A DNA stretch of 56,057 nt from an uncultured Winogradskyella sp. (GCF_937958655.1 NZ_CALGNH010000002.1:1-56057), one strand, 5' to 3'. Positions 1 to 8,691 are shown, counted from the first letter of the stretch. Made by a program: numbers and translations. The notes: a model not told the origin generated them from the letters alone.

Positions 1-255
1 GAGACTGCTTCCACCATTTTTTAGAATTTCATAACCTACTCTAATCGCCTCCTCTAATTTTGCTTCGTAAGCAGCTTCTTTTTCTGGTGTCATATTCTTT
101 TTTAGAATGGTGCCAGCTCCGCCATGAATAATGATGGCAAATTCTGGTTGTTCAGCCTTAGCTTTCATATCCTCTTTTTCAATTTTTAATTCGCTTTCTT
201 TTTTACAGCTAAAACATAAAAATAGAATGAGGAATAAAGGGACTAATGTTTTCAT
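1..255 (-). CDS. Isoaspartyl peptidase/L-asparaginase family lipoprotein (partial, 3' end outside window)
   Basis: The frame starts with ATG at 255 and runs off the left edge of the window; only the first 85 codons are seen. The N-terminus is a lipoprotein signal (hydrophobic LFLILFLCF followed by SC and a charged KKES segment), so the product is probably exported and lipid-anchored. About 45 residues in comes IIIHGGAGTI, the conserved first strand of the plant-type asparaginase/isoaspartyl peptidase (Ntn-hydrolase, IaaA-like) family, followed by a helix rich in Glu and Lys. Family members hydrolyse isoaspartyl dipeptides or L-asparagine after autocleavage at an internal Thr. That Thr lies outside the window, so activity cannot be judged. 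The gene is divergent from the aldehyde dehydrogenase gene. Confidence 0.85.
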   Translation of the reverse strand, partial: MKTLVPLFLILFLCFSCKKESELKIEKEDMKAKAEQPEFAIIIHGGAGTILKKNMTPEKEAAYEAKLEEAIRVGYEILKNGGSSL

Positions 256-332
256 GGTGGGTTGGTTTTTTTAAGTGCTTTAAAGTTACATTTTTAGAGT
301 AAACACTTCAAGTTAAACTAACAATTTATTAG

Positions 333-340
333 TAATTTTG
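333..340 (+). promoter_or_regulatory. Bacteroidota -7 promoter box for the aldehyde dehydrogenase gene
   Basis: TAATTTTG matches the TAnnTTTG -7 consensus of Flavobacterium promoters. It lies 37 bases before the ATG at 377, so it would give a short leader. No clear TTG -33 element was found at the usual spacing. The box argues against a TTG start at 338, which falls inside it. Confidence 0.55.
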
Positions 341-376
341 GGTAATTATTTATTACTTCACAAAAAACAAAGATAC

Positions 377-1930
377 ATGCAAGGAGTTGCTAAAGATTTT
401 GGAATAAAAGACGCTTTAGAGCAATTAGGAATTAAAGCTATAAACGAAGGAACTTCTACAGGTTCTGAAAATTTTTCTAACGGTGACATTATTGAATCTT
501 ACTCGCCAGTAGATGGCCAGTTAATCGCTAAAGTAAAAGCTTCTACCGAAGAAGATTATCAACAAGCTATTTCTGCTGCTACTTCTGCTTTTAAAACTTG
601 GAGAACAATGCCAGCTCCACTACGTGGTGAAATTGTACGACAATTTGGTGAAAAATTAAGAGAAAAGAAAGAAGCTTTAGGAAAGCTCGTATCCTATGAA
701 ATGGGTAAATCGTACCAAGAAGGTTTAGGAGAGGTGCAGGAGATGATAGATATCTGTGATTTTGCAGTTGGGCTATCGCGTCAGCTGCATGGTTTAACGA
801 TGCATTCTGAGCGACCAGGACATAGAATGTATGAGCAGTACCACCCATTAGGTGTTGTTGGAATTATTTCTGCATTTAATTTCCCTGTTGCAGTTTGGTC
901 TTGGAATACTGCTTTAGCTTGGATTTGTGGAGATACTTGTATTTGGAAACCTTCAGAAAAAACACCTATTTGTGGTGTGGCTTGCCAAAATATAGCGGCA
1001 GAAGTTTTTGCAGAAAACAACTTACCAGAAGGGATTTCTTGTTTAATCAATGGTGATTACAAAGTTGGTGAACTTATGACCAAAGATACACGTGTGCCTT
1101 TAGTATCAGCAACAGGTTCTACAAGAATGGGTAAAATAGTGGCGCAAGAAGTGGCTGGTCGTTTAGGAAAGTCTTTATTAGAATTAGGAGGTAACAATGC
1201 GATTATAGTAACACCAGATGCTGATATAAAAATGACAGTAATTGGTGCTGTTTTTGGTGCTGTAGGTACTGCAGGTCAACGCTGTACGTCGACACGTCGT
1301 TTAATAATCCACGAGTCTATTTATAACAAAGTAAAGGATGCTGTGGTGGATGCGTATAAGCAATTACGTATTGGAAACCCTTTAGATGAAAACTATCACG
1401 TTGGGCCATTAATAGATACAGATGCTGTAGCTATGTATAATAAAGCATTATCTCAGGTTGTAAAAGAAGGTGGAAATATTGTTATAGAAGGTGGAGTTTT
1501 AACTGGTGAAGGGTATGAGTCGGGTTGTTATGTAAAGCCAGCAATAGCAGAAGCCAATAACTCCATGAAAATTGTACAGCACGAAACATTTGCTCCTGTA
1601 TTGTATTTATTAAAATATTCAGGTGATGTTACCAATGCCATAGATATACAAAACGATGTATCACAAGGCTTATCATCTGCTATTATGACCAATAATCTGC
1701 GCGAAGCTGAACGTTTCTTATCGCATGCTGGTTCAGATTGTGGTATAGCTAATGTAAATATAGGAACGTCTGGTGCTGAGATAGGTGGAGCTTTTGGAGG
1801 AGAAAAAGAAACTGGTGGAGGACGAGAGTCTGGTTCAGATGCTTGGAAGATCTATATGCGTCGTCAAACAAACACTATAAATTACACTACAGAACTACCT
1901 TTAGCTCAAGGAATTAAGTTTGACTTGTAA
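377..1930 (+). CDS. amaB: Aldehyde dehydrogenase, alpha-aminoadipic semialdehyde / piperideine-6-carboxylate type
   Basis: A 517-residue NAD-dependent aldehyde dehydrogenase of the ALDH7 (antiquitin) type. It has the Rossmann segment, the general base in LLELGGNNA (Glu269) and the nucleophile in GQRCTSTRR (Cys303); both catalytic residues are intact. The GQRCTSTRR context and the C-terminal GGGRESGSDAWK are typical of ALDH7 enzymes, which oxidise alpha-aminoadipic semialdehyde to alpha-aminoadipate in lysine breakdown. I chose ATG 377 because the longer frame opens with TTG at 338 inside the -7 promoter box. A strong terminator follows 28 bases after the stop, so it is probably monocistronic. 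The family is certain; the precise substrate is inferred. Confidence 0.9.
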   Translation: MQGVAKDFGIKDALEQLGIKAINEGTSTGSENFSNGDIIESYSPVDGQLIAKVKASTEEDYQQAISAATSAFKTWRTMPAPLRGEIVRQFGEKLREKKEALGKLVSYEMGKSYQEGLGEVQEMIDICDFAVGLSRQLHGLTMHSERPGHRMYEQYHPLGVVGIISAFNFPVAVWSWNTALAWICGDTCIWKPSEKTPICGVACQNIAAEVFAENNLPEGISCLINGDYKVGELMTKDTRVPLVSATGSTRMGKIVAQEVAGRLGKSLLELGGNNAIIVTPDADIKMTVIGAVFGAVGTAGQRCTSTRRLIIHESIYNKVKDAVVDAYKQLRIGNPLDENYHVGPLIDTDAVAMYNKALSQVVKEGGNIVIEGGVLTGEGYESGCYVKPAIAEANNSMKIVQHETFAPVLYLLKYSGDVTNAIDIQNDVSQGLSSAIMTNNLREAERFLSHAGSDCGIANVNIGTSGAEIGGAFGGEKETGGGRESGSDAWKIYMRRQTNTINYTTELPLAQGIKFDL

Positions 1931-1958
1931 TTAAGTAATTTAATTTTAGATGTTGAGG

Positions 1959-1986
1959 AGTCACATTCTAGGATGTGACTTTTTTT
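1959..1986 (+). terminator. Rho-independent terminator after the aldehyde dehydrogenase gene
   Basis: Perfect 8-bp stem AGTCACAT / ATGTGACT with a 6-base loop, followed by a run of six T. Confidence 0.9.
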
Positions 1987-2065
1987 ATGGCTGTGTTTCA
2001 AAATAATAGTATTAAAATGTTATATTTTTAATATATTGATACTCTCTAACTTAAAACACTAACTA

Positions 2066-2992
2066 ATGAGTAAAAAAACATCTTACCTTTTAGGTATTTT
2101 ACTTACTATTATTATTGGTACGTTATTGTACTGCTATTTGTGCGATGGTTGTTATTGCAACCCTAACAAAAGCGTAGAAACAGAAGATACCAAAATTGTA
2201 GCAGAACCCGAAGTAGAGTCTGTGACCAGAAATGCATTTGCAATTTCTGATGCTAATGGCGATTTCGACATTAAAATTAATGACAACTTTAATTTTAAAA
2301 CATCAAACTTTTCAATTTTAGAGCCTATTTCAACAGGTGTAACTTCTGAAGTTGCTAAATTGAAAGATTATCTTATAGCAAATCCTTTAAAGGATATTGA
2401 TATTACTGGGTATTACCGAAGTGATGAAACCAATAATTCTGCCTTTCCAAATTTAGGTTTGGCTCGTGCAAATTCTGTTAAGAATTATCTTGTAGGGCAA
2501 GGAATCCCTGCAAAACAGGTTGATATCCATGGAGAATTAAATGATGAAATCAATCCTGATGATGCGCAAACATTTTACGGACCTTTAAAGTTTGGTATTG
2601 TTACGTTAGAAGATGGAGCTGTAGACGATACACTCCAAGCAGCTTGTGATTCTATAAGAAAAAATCCGATAATATTATATTTTAAAACCGGTGCAGCACA
2701 GATTAACTTAACAAATGAGCAACGTCAGAAAATTGCTACCATATCACGTTGTGTAGATAAATTTGGAGTTAAAGTACAGGTAGTCGGTCATACCGATAAT
2801 ACAGGTAATGCTAATCAGAACATGACTCTAGGTCAGGGCCGTGCTGATTTTGCTAAAAAGTACCTTTCTGGTAACGGTATTTTAGAAAGCAATATTGAAG
2901 CCATTTCTAAGGGACAAACAGAGCCTATGGCAGATAATAATACAGAAGAAGGACGTACTAAAAACAGACGTACCGTAATAACAATAAACTAA
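2066..2992 (+). CDS. OmpA-family membrane-anchored protein with two OmpA-like segments
   Basis: A 308-residue protein. Residues about 5-27 form one hydrophobic anchor that ends in a cysteine-rich stretch (CYLCDGCYC). Residues about 90-190 form a divergent OmpA-like segment (DITGYYRSDET, then LARANSVKNYL and a GIP..QV turn). Residues about 205-308 form a canonical OmpA domain with the peptidoglycan-binding pattern VVGHTDNTGN...N..LGQGRA and C-terminal GRTKNRRTVI. It probably links the envelope to peptidoglycan. The next gene begins 21 bases downstream and the pair shares one terminator, so they are likely co-transcribed. No beta-barrel is visible. Confidence 0.85.
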   Translation: MSKKTSYLLGILLTIIIGTLLYCYLCDGCYCNPNKSVETEDTKIVAEPEVESVTRNAFAISDANGDFDIKINDNFNFKTSNFSILEPISTGVTSEVAKLKDYLIANPLKDIDITGYYRSDETNNSAFPNLGLARANSVKNYLVGQGIPAKQVDIHGELNDEINPDDAQTFYGPLKFGIVTLEDGAVDDTLQAACDSIRKNPIILYFKTGAAQINLTNEQRQKIATISRCVDKFGVKVQVVGHTDNTGNANQNMTLGQGRADFAKKYLSGNGILESNIEAISKGQTEPMADNNTEEGRTKNRRTVITIN

Positions 2993-3013
2993 CAAACTTA
3001 AAACAATAAAATT

Positions 3014-3535
3014 ATGAATTGGTGTATATTAATCCCATTACTTATAGGTCTAATTTGCGCACTATTAGGCTATTTACTTGGACGTCTTTTTGGTGGCGGA
3101 ACTGATGATAGTGACAGAATTGCAAAATTAGAAGCTGATTTAGAAGCTTGTAGAAATTCTAAAATGTCTCTAGAGACAGATTTAAAGTCTGCAAAAGCAA
3201 ATGTAGTTTCATCTTTTGCTGCAGCATCTTCTGCAGTTGCCTTTGATGCGGCAGGTGCAAAAGCAGCTTTTGGTAAGAAAATAAAGGAAAACGACCTTAC
3301 AATTGTTGAAGGTATAGGGCCTAAAATCCAAGAGTTATTTCATAATCATGATGTTAAAACTTGGAAAGCTTTATCAGAATGCAGTATAGACAAATGTCAA
3401 AGTGTATTAGATAGCGGAGGAGAACGTTTTAGAATCCATAAACCAAAAACATGGTCAGACCAAGCTAAAATGGCAGCCGAAGGACGTTGGGCAGATTTAA
3501 AAACCTGGCAAGACCAGCTAGACGGCGGCAAATAA
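3014..3535 (+). CDS. Membrane-anchored protein with helix-hairpin-helix-like C-terminal domain
   Basis: A 173-residue protein. Residues 1-27 form one glycine-rich transmembrane segment (LLIGLICALLGYLLGRLFGG). Residues 33-60 look like a short coiled coil, followed by an Ala-rich linker. Residues about 95-130 contain NDLTIVEGIGPKIQELF, a helix-hairpin-helix-like turn resembling those in DUF4332 proteins and in proteins fused to ribosomal L21 or L17 annotations. The C-terminus has WSDQAKMAAEGRWADLKTWQDQL. Such domains can bind DNA, but in a membrane-anchored protein paired with an OmpA-family gene the role is unknown. It is downstream of, and probably in an operon with, the OmpA gene. Confidence 0.75.
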   Translation: MNWCILIPLLIGLICALLGYLLGRLFGGGTDDSDRIAKLEADLEACRNSKMSLETDLKSAKANVVSSFAAASSAVAFDAAGAKAAFGKKIKENDLTIVEGIGPKIQELFHNHDVKTWKALSECSIDKCQSVLDSGGERFRIHKPKTWSDQAKMAAEGRWADLKTWQDQLDGGK

Positions 3536-3557
3536 TCATAAATTTTCAATAACTTTA

Positions 3558-3594
3558 AGTAAAGCCACTCATTGCATTGAGGGGCTTTACTTTT
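3558..3594 (+). terminator. Rho-independent terminator after the OmpA/HHH pair
   Basis: A long stem with AGTAAAGCC at 3558-3566 pairing with GGCTTTACT at 3583-3591. An inner CTC/GAG continues the stem, and a short T run follows. Confidence 0.85.
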
Positions 3595-3985
3595 ATGGTT
3601 ATAAGACGTGCTATTATGAGTTTATAATAAATCTTTAAGCGTATGCAATGTTTATGATAATTTATATATGATATTGATTTTTAGATCTGTAATATGCTGC
3701 GTTGCTAAATAACGGTATGGGTTTTTAACGAGAGGTGTAATTAATTCTAACCCTAAAAGCTAGCCTTTATATAACTTAAAAAAACCTTGTTTCATAATCA
3801 GCCAAAAAACTGAATGAAACAAGGTTATGTAATTGATTAATAGCATTGTAAAGATGCAAGTTATTTCAATTGCATATAAATTTTTTTGATGAATGGTATA
3901 AAAAATTGTATAATCGGTAGCATCTCAAATTAACTGCCGATGAGGTGTAAAAAACATGGATAAACACGCTTACCCATATCCAAAA
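3595..3985. other. Intergenic stretch with no supported gene
   Basis: Between the terminator at 3594 and the minus-strand gene ending at 3986 there is AT-rich sequence whose only clear structure is the inverted repeat at 3783-3826 (reported separately). A minus-strand open stretch at 3652-3759 has no start codon. No RNA gene or repeat family member was recognised. Confidence 0.5.
3778..3826 (-). terminator. Rho-independent terminator for the SDR/AlbA operon
   Basis: A perfect 13-bp inverted repeat (AACCTTGTTTCAT at 3783-3795 and its complement at 3814-3826) with an 18-base loop. On the minus strand it is followed by a run of seven U (A run 3778-3784). It lies about 160 bases beyond the stop of the minus-strand gene at 3986. 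Confidence 0.8.
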
Positions 3986-5119
3986 TTAGTTGTATTTTAC
4001 TTTTCTTAGAATTCTAATGGTCTCTTTATAAGACTTATAAAGCTTGGTGCTATATTTTTTAATATAAGGTTTAGCATGTTCTAACTTAGGTAGTGCATCT
4101 TCAAAATCATTGAGATAACATAATAAATAATTGGTTGCTAAATTTTCGAGATCGGTTAATTCATGGTTAGCTATTGGAGTGCCTTTTTCTAGCTTTTCTA
4201 AAATGCTATTATTGGTGTTGTAAACGTGATGTAGCATTTTTTTATCAAAGCGAGGAGGTTCAAAAATTAAGTTTGCATTAATGGTATAGTGTGCATTGTT
4301 ATCAAAATGAATCGTTTTTTCTTCGAGCTTATAATATTTAAAGGATTGCTGTAGGCCAAGTCTAACATATTCAATAATTTTAAAAGAATCATCATTATAG
4401 AAAATGGCAACTTCGTCTAATGCCGAATAAAATAAACGTACTTGTTCATTAATTAACTCAATGTCTACACGAGAATAAAAGTTTTCATCTTTAACCTTCT
4501 TTTTTTGTCCGGACCAACACAGTACAAAGTATTCTTTAAACACCATGTATTGCGGATTGTAATCTTGGCGCTTGTTCATAAAATCAAAAACACCATCTAA
4601 GGTGAGTTGAATGTTATTTTGAGCATGGTTTTCAATCGCAGAAACAATTTTAGAGTTAACGTCTTTTATTTCTATATCAAATACTTTGGGCATGCTTATG
4701 CTACCATCTCTAAAGAATACAGAGCCTCCATAATATTTCCAAATATTTTTTCGTAATGCTGTAATTGCTTCATTAGGTCTAATGGTAACTAAGCCAACAA
4801 CACTATCATCTGGTAAATGCGGAAAAGGTATATTTTCGTATTGTACTATGGGAGGATTAGTAAGGTAGGCATTAATGAGGTTCTGAATTTTGCTATCGTC
4901 AAAAAAATCGACTCCTATAATCTTATTGTCTTCATCATCTACACCAATAACGATGTAAGAATTATTTTTTGGATTACTGTTAGAAAGCGCACAGATGTGT
5001 TTTAAAAATTTTGCTTTACCTTCTTTAGAGCTGATGTCAACTTTACGCTTTTTATCATAAAAACTATTCTCATCGTTGTGAGCTAGCAAGTTTTTAATTA
5101 AAAGCCTTTTATTAATCAT
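3986..5119 (-). CDS. AlbA_2/Schlafen-type putative DNA/RNA-binding domain protein
   Basis: A 377-residue protein. Residues about 15-130 match the AlbA_2 (Schlafen, divergent AAA_4) fold: FLKHICALSNSNPKNNSYIVIGVDDE, the GV.FFDD turn, an IQNLINAYLTNPP helix, then VGLVTIRPN. The C-terminal 230 residues have no domain I recognise. The start at 5119 is preferred over longer frames because its ATG overlaps the stop of the upstream SDR gene (ATGA), a classic translational coupling. AlbA_2 proteins are usually nucleic-acid binding or transcription-regulator-like; the target is unknown. The pairing with an SDR may only reflect operon position. Confidence 0.75.
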   Translation of the reverse strand: MINKRLLIKNLLAHNDENSFYDKKRKVDISSKEGKAKFLKHICALSNSNPKNNSYIVIGVDDEDNKIIGVDFFDDSKIQNLINAYLTNPPIVQYENIPFPHLPDDSVVGLVTIRPNEAITALRKNIWKYYGGSVFFRDGSISMPKVFDIEIKDVNSKIVSAIENHAQNNIQLTLDGVFDFMNKRQDYNPQYMVFKEYFVLCWSGQKKKVKDENFYSRVDIELINEQVRLFYSALDEVAIFYNDDSFKIIEYVRLGLQQSFKYYKLEEKTIHFDNNAHYTINANLIFEPPRFDKKMLHHVYNTNNSILEKLEKGTPIANHELTDLENLATNYLLCYLNDFEDALPKLEHAKPYIKKYSTKLYKSYKETIRILRKVKYN

Positions 5120-5874
5120 GTAGATTTCTTTACAATGGTTGAACTGGCCTGTGCTGTACAAAACATTAAAACATCAGCAATATTAACATGAGCAGGTCTG
5201 GATACTGCAAAATAAATAACGTCTGCAATATCTTCGGCTTGTAGCGCTTTATAGCCTTTATAGACAGTATCTGCCGCGCTATCACCTTTAAAACGAACCT
5301 GAGAAAATTCGGTTTCTACCAAACCAGGATTAATAGCTGTTACTTTAATTCCGAATGGATTAAGATCTATTCGCATACCTTCAGTAATTGCAACTACAGC
5401 ATGCTTACTAGCGCAATAGACATTGCCTTTTGGGTAAACCTCTTTACCAGCAGATGAACCTATATTAATGATATGGCCAGATTGACGCTTGGTCATTCCT
5501 GGGATAATAGCTTTACTCACATAAAGTAATCCTTTAACATTAATGTCCATCATGGCATCCCAGTCGTCTAAATTACCTGTTTGTATAGGGTCTAAACCAT
5601 GGGCATTACCTGCATTATTTATAAGAATATCAATAGTTTTAAAAGTCTCCGGGAGAGAGGCAATAGCATTTAGTGTTTTTTCGCGATCTCTAACATCAAA
5701 ATTTAGAACATGTACATCGGTTTGTTTAGATAGTACTTGTTTTATACTATCTAAGCGTGCTTGTCTTCGCCCACATAATACTAAATTAATACCATGCTTT
5801 GCAAATTCTTCCGCAGTGGCTTTACCAATTCCGCTTGTAGCTCCTGTAATAAGTGCAACTTTTTTTTTATTCAT
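5116..5874 (-). CDS. SDR family NAD(P)-dependent oxidoreductase (YdfG-like)
   Basis: A classical short-chain dehydrogenase of 252 residues. It has the cofactor motif TGATSGIG (10-17), NNAG (86-89) and the catalytic set Ser140, Tyr153, Lys157 (YCASK). GRR at 35-37 after the second strand suggests NADP preference. The closest known style is the YdfG/serine 3-dehydrogenase group (3-hydroxy acid or malonic semialdehyde reduction), judged from the C-terminal ADVLMFCTAQASST pattern. It is the first gene of a two-gene unit with the AlbA_2 gene, overlapping it by four bases. The physiological substrate cannot be read from the sequence. Confidence 0.88.
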   Translation of the reverse strand: MNKKKVALITGATSGIGKATAEEFAKHGINLVLCGRRQARLDSIKQVLSKQTDVHVLNFDVRDREKTLNAIASLPETFKTIDILINNAGNAHGLDPIQTGNLDDWDAMMDINVKGLLYVSKAIIPGMTKRQSGHIINIGSSAGKEVYPKGNVYCASKHAVVAITEGMRIDLNPFGIKVTAINPGLVETEFSQVRFKGDSAADTVYKGYKALQAEDIADVIYFAVSRPAHVNIADVLMFCTAQASSTIVKKST

Positions 5875-5893
5875 ATTTTAATACTAATTTAAA

Positions 5894-5924
5894 AGTCCTT
5901 CCTTCTGGGAAGAATTTAGGACGG
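5894..5924. repeat. Short hairpin repeat with TTTAGG tail
   Basis: CTTCC / GGAAG stem (5898-5902 and 5908-5912) followed by AATTTAGGACGGGC. The architecture (C/T-rich arm, small loop, G-rich arm, then TTTAGG and a G-rich tail) is shared with the hairpin at 21219-21243, suggesting one small repeat family. Confidence 0.4.
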
Positions 5925-5928
5925 GCTT

Positions 5929-6792
5929 CTATGGTACCTCATGACCTTGACTAGACTCTAAAATTAAAAACCAATCTTCGAGATCTAGGTTAATCTTTGT
6001 GGCCTCTATAGATTTTGTTAATCTTAATTTATTTGTTGTACCTACGACAGGGTGAACACCAGAAGGATGTTTCATAATCCAAGCCAATAATAATTGATCT
6101 TCGGTTGCATTATATTTATCTATAAGTTGACCCAGTTGTTTGTGTATACGTCTAGTTTGTTCATTATCTTCTTTAAATACAGAGCCTAATGGAGACCAAG
6201 ACATTGGTTTAATTCCACTGGTTTTTATGTAATCTAAGGTACCATCATGCATTGCTGAGTGTTGGGTTAAAGAAAACTCAATTTGATTTGCGTCAATATC
6301 TGTCCGTAAACCAATCATTTCCATTTGAGAGGGAGTGAAATTAGACACTCCAAAATCCCTTATTTTGCCTTGCTTTTTAAGTGTGCTAATGGCTTCTGCA
6401 ATTTCTTCGGCAGCCATTAGAGGACTTGGTCTATGTAGTAATAATAAATCTAAATATTCTGTTTGTAAATGCTTCAAGGATTCTTCAGCAGACCAGATGA
6501 TATAGTTTTTACTGTAATTGTAATGTTTTACTTTATTCTCTCTGTTATCGCACATATGCTGAATACCACATTTAGAAATCAGCTGTATGTCTTCACGTTT
6601 TATACCAGATTCAGTAAAAGCTTTACCAAAGTCTGACTCAGTAGTATAAGCTCCGTAAATATCAGCATGGTCAAAGGTTGTAATATTATTGGCCAAGCAA
6701 TGATGTATTAGGTCAACCATATCTTGTTTTGAGAGCTTTTTGCCCCATTGTCCCCAGGTCATGGTGCCTGCAATTAATCTAGAATAATTCAC
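5929..6792 (-). CDS. Aldo/keto reductase (YdhF-like)
   Basis: A 287-residue TIM-barrel aldo/keto reductase. The start MNYSRLIAGTMTWG and the segment FDHADIYGAYTTE are typical of the YdhF group. The catalytic tetrad is Asp41, Tyr46, Lys74 and His120 (LLLLHRP). The 2'-phosphate/NADP loop region near the C-terminus reads HPVVGTTNKLRL. Substrates are probably small aldehydes or ketones. Its start lies about 100 bases from the divergent DUF4382 lipoprotein gene. Family is certain, substrate unknown. Confidence 0.88.
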   Translation of the reverse strand: MNYSRLIAGTMTWGQWGKKLSKQDMVDLIHHCLANNITTFDHADIYGAYTTESDFGKAFTESGIKREDIQLISKCGIQHMCDNRENKVKHYNYSKNYIIWSAEESLKHLQTEYLDLLLLHRPSPLMAAEEIAEAISTLKKQGKIRDFGVSNFTPSQMEMIGLRTDIDANQIEFSLTQHSAMHDGTLDYIKTSGIKPMSWSPLGSVFKEDNEQTRRIHKQLGQLIDKYNATEDQLLLAWIMKHPSGVHPVVGTTNKLRLTKSIEATKINLDLEDWFLILESSQGHEVP

Positions 6793-6896
6793 TTTTATTT
6801 CAGTTTATATAGGTTTTTATGTAATTGGTGTATAAAAGTACTTAAAAACCTAAGAGTGGGGTATTCTTGTTGTGTAATTATTCTATATCCCAAATT

Positions 6897-7463
6897 ATGA
6901 AACACTTTCAACCTATAAAATCAGTGCTTGTTGTCATTGTTATTTCTATATTCTTAACAGGTTGCTCTAAAGAAGACTTAAGCAAGTCAGACGGTCTTGC
7001 TAATATTACTATTAAATTAAAGCGCACCTTGGGTCAAACACAACACGTGTATTTAGATATTAAGGCTATTCAATTTAAAGTAAGTACAGCATTAGACGTA
7101 GAACATTGGGTAAGTTTAAGTACTGTTAATTTTGGTGTTTATAATATGGACAATTTCAGCCAAAATAATCCTCTGTTATTAATTGAAAATTTAGCTGTAA
7201 AAGCTGATTATGTTTATGAATTAAGGTTAATGTTAGGAGACGGAAATTTCATAAGCATAAATAATATATTACACAGTTTAGATGTTGAAGATTTAGGTAA
7301 TGCTTACCCTTCTAATCGTATAGAAACTCAATTAAAATCTAATCGCCATTACGACATAGTTATTGATATAAATATTGATGATTCTATACATTTTAATGAA
7401 GACGAAAATATGATGGTTTTATCTCCACAATTATATACAACCATAAGACAAACTGAATATTAA
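6897..7463 (+). CDS. DUF4382 domain lipoprotein
   Basis: A 188-residue exported lipoprotein. The signal ends in SIFLTGCSKED, with the lipidation Cys at about residue 23. The body matches the DUF4382 pattern: an N-terminal beta strand (ANITIKLKR), VYLDIKAIQFKV, W.SL near residue 85, then YELRLMLGDGN...I....H.L and a late DI.IDI.ID.SIHF segment. DUF4382 proteins are of unknown function, common in Bacteroidota and probably on the cell surface. A TTG-started frame from 6867 is open, but ATG 6897 puts the signal peptide at the N-terminus. A terminator follows. Confidence 0.85.
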   Translation: MKHFQPIKSVLVVIVISIFLTGCSKEDLSKSDGLANITIKLKRTLGQTQHVYLDIKAIQFKVSTALDVEHWVSLSTVNFGVYNMDNFSQNNPLLLIENLAVKADYVYELRLMLGDGNFISINNILHSLDVEDLGNAYPSNRIETQLKSNRHYDIVIDINIDDSIHFNEDENMMVLSPQLYTTIRQTEY

Positions 7464-7491
7464 TTTACTAATCCATAAATAATAAGTAAAA

Positions 7492-7528
7492 AGGGGCTAA
7501 ACCATTGGGTTTGGCCTCTTTGTTTTTT
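7492..7528 (+). terminator. Rho-independent terminator after the DUF4382 gene
   Basis: GGGGCTAAACC, loop ATTG, then GGTTTGGCCTC (11 pairs including two G-U), followed by TTTGTTTTTT. Confidence 0.88.
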
Positions 7529-7622
7529 AACCAATTGTTAACAGCAAATGACGAATAAATTTAACATTTTGCATCGTTGAAAAAATTACTGTAATTAGTG
7601 TGGTTCAAAAACCCTTAAAAAC

Positions 7623-8624
7623 ATGGAAGAAACAAGTACAATAGATATTAAATCAATTAATGAAAAGATAGAAAGAGAAAGTGCCTTTGTAGACCTCTTA
7701 ACCTTAGAAATGAATAAGGTTATAGTTGGGCAAAAACACATGGTAGAACGCTTACTTATTGGATTGTTAGGTCAAGGGCATATCTTATTAGAAGGTGTTC
7801 CAGGATTGGCAAAAACCTTAGCAATTAATACACTCTCAAAAGCTATAGATGCAAGTTTTAGTAGAATACAATTTACACCAGATTTACTACCTGCCGATGT
7901 TGTTGGTACGTTAATCTACAATATTAAAGAGAACGATTTCTCAATAAAAAAAGGACCAATTTTTGCAAATTTTGTATTGGCAGATGAAATTAATAGAGCA
8001 CCAGCAAAGGTGCAATCGGCACTTTTAGAAGCCATGCAAGAAAAACAAGTTACCATTGGCGATGAAACCTTTGTTTTAGATAAACCATTTTTGGTAATGG
8101 CAACCCAAAACCCTGTAGAGCAAGAAGGTACATACCCCTTGCCAGAAGCGCAGGTAGACCGTTTTATGCTAAAAACAGTTATTGATTACCCAAAAATAGA
8201 AGAAGAACAACGTATTGTAAGAGCAAACCTAAAAGGAACGTACGAAAAAGTAAACCCGGTGGTTTCAATACAGCAAATATTAAGTGCTCAAGAAGCTGTG
8301 CGCCAAGTCTACATGGACGAAAAAATAGAGAAATACATCTTAGATATCATCTTTGCAACACGTTATCCAGAAAAATATAGATTGGCAGATTTAAAAGCTT
8401 TGATCTCTTTTGGTGCCTCTCCTCGTGGTAGTATTAATTTGGCGACTGCAGCGAAATGTTATGCATTTATAAAGCGAAGAGGTTATGTTATACCAGAAGA
8501 CGTAAGAGCTGTGGTACACGATGTATTAAGGCACAGAATAGGAATAACCTACGAAGCAGAAGCAGAAAATATTACTTCTGAAGATATTATTAATAAGATT
8601 GTTAATGACATAGAGGTGCCTTAG
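7623..8624 (+). CDS. moxR: MoxR family AAA+ ATPase of the bat operon
   Basis: A 333-residue AAA_3 ATPase. It has Walker A GVPGLAKT (58-65), Walker B LADEINRA (about 119-126), sensor 1 MATQNP and the C-terminal lid domain. MoxR ATPases act with von Willebrand A (MIDAS) proteins as chaperone-like modules. Here the gene heads a cluster with DUF58, BatA, BatB, BatC, BatD and BatE, the Bacteroides aerotolerance set, thought to act at the periplasmic face under oxidative stress. A terminator ends the previous unit at 7528, so transcription most likely starts in the 95 bases between. No perfect TAnnTTTG box was found there. Confidence 0.95.
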   Translation: MEETSTIDIKSINEKIERESAFVDLLTLEMNKVIVGQKHMVERLLIGLLGQGHILLEGVPGLAKTLAINTLSKAIDASFSRIQFTPDLLPADVVGTLIYNIKENDFSIKKGPIFANFVLADEINRAPAKVQSALLEAMQEKQVTIGDETFVLDKPFLVMATQNPVEQEGTYPLPEAQVDRFMLKTVIDYPKIEEEQRIVRANLKGTYEKVNPVVSIQQILSAQEAVRQVYMDEKIEKYILDIIFATRYPEKYRLADLKALISFGASPRGSINLATAAKCYAFIKRRGYVIPEDVRAVVHDVLRHRIGITYEAEAENITSEDIINKIVNDIEVP

Positions 8625-8691
8625 AATTTAAGATTTTAGAATAACGATTTCAGAAATCACAAATCAACAATCTTCAATCGTAAATTGAAAA

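Noticed and set aside
3652..3759. A 36-codon minus-strand stretch reading like LITPLVKNPYRYLATQH
   Set aside because: It has no start codon, is preceded by a stop and has no recognisable domain; it may be a vestige but there is no support.
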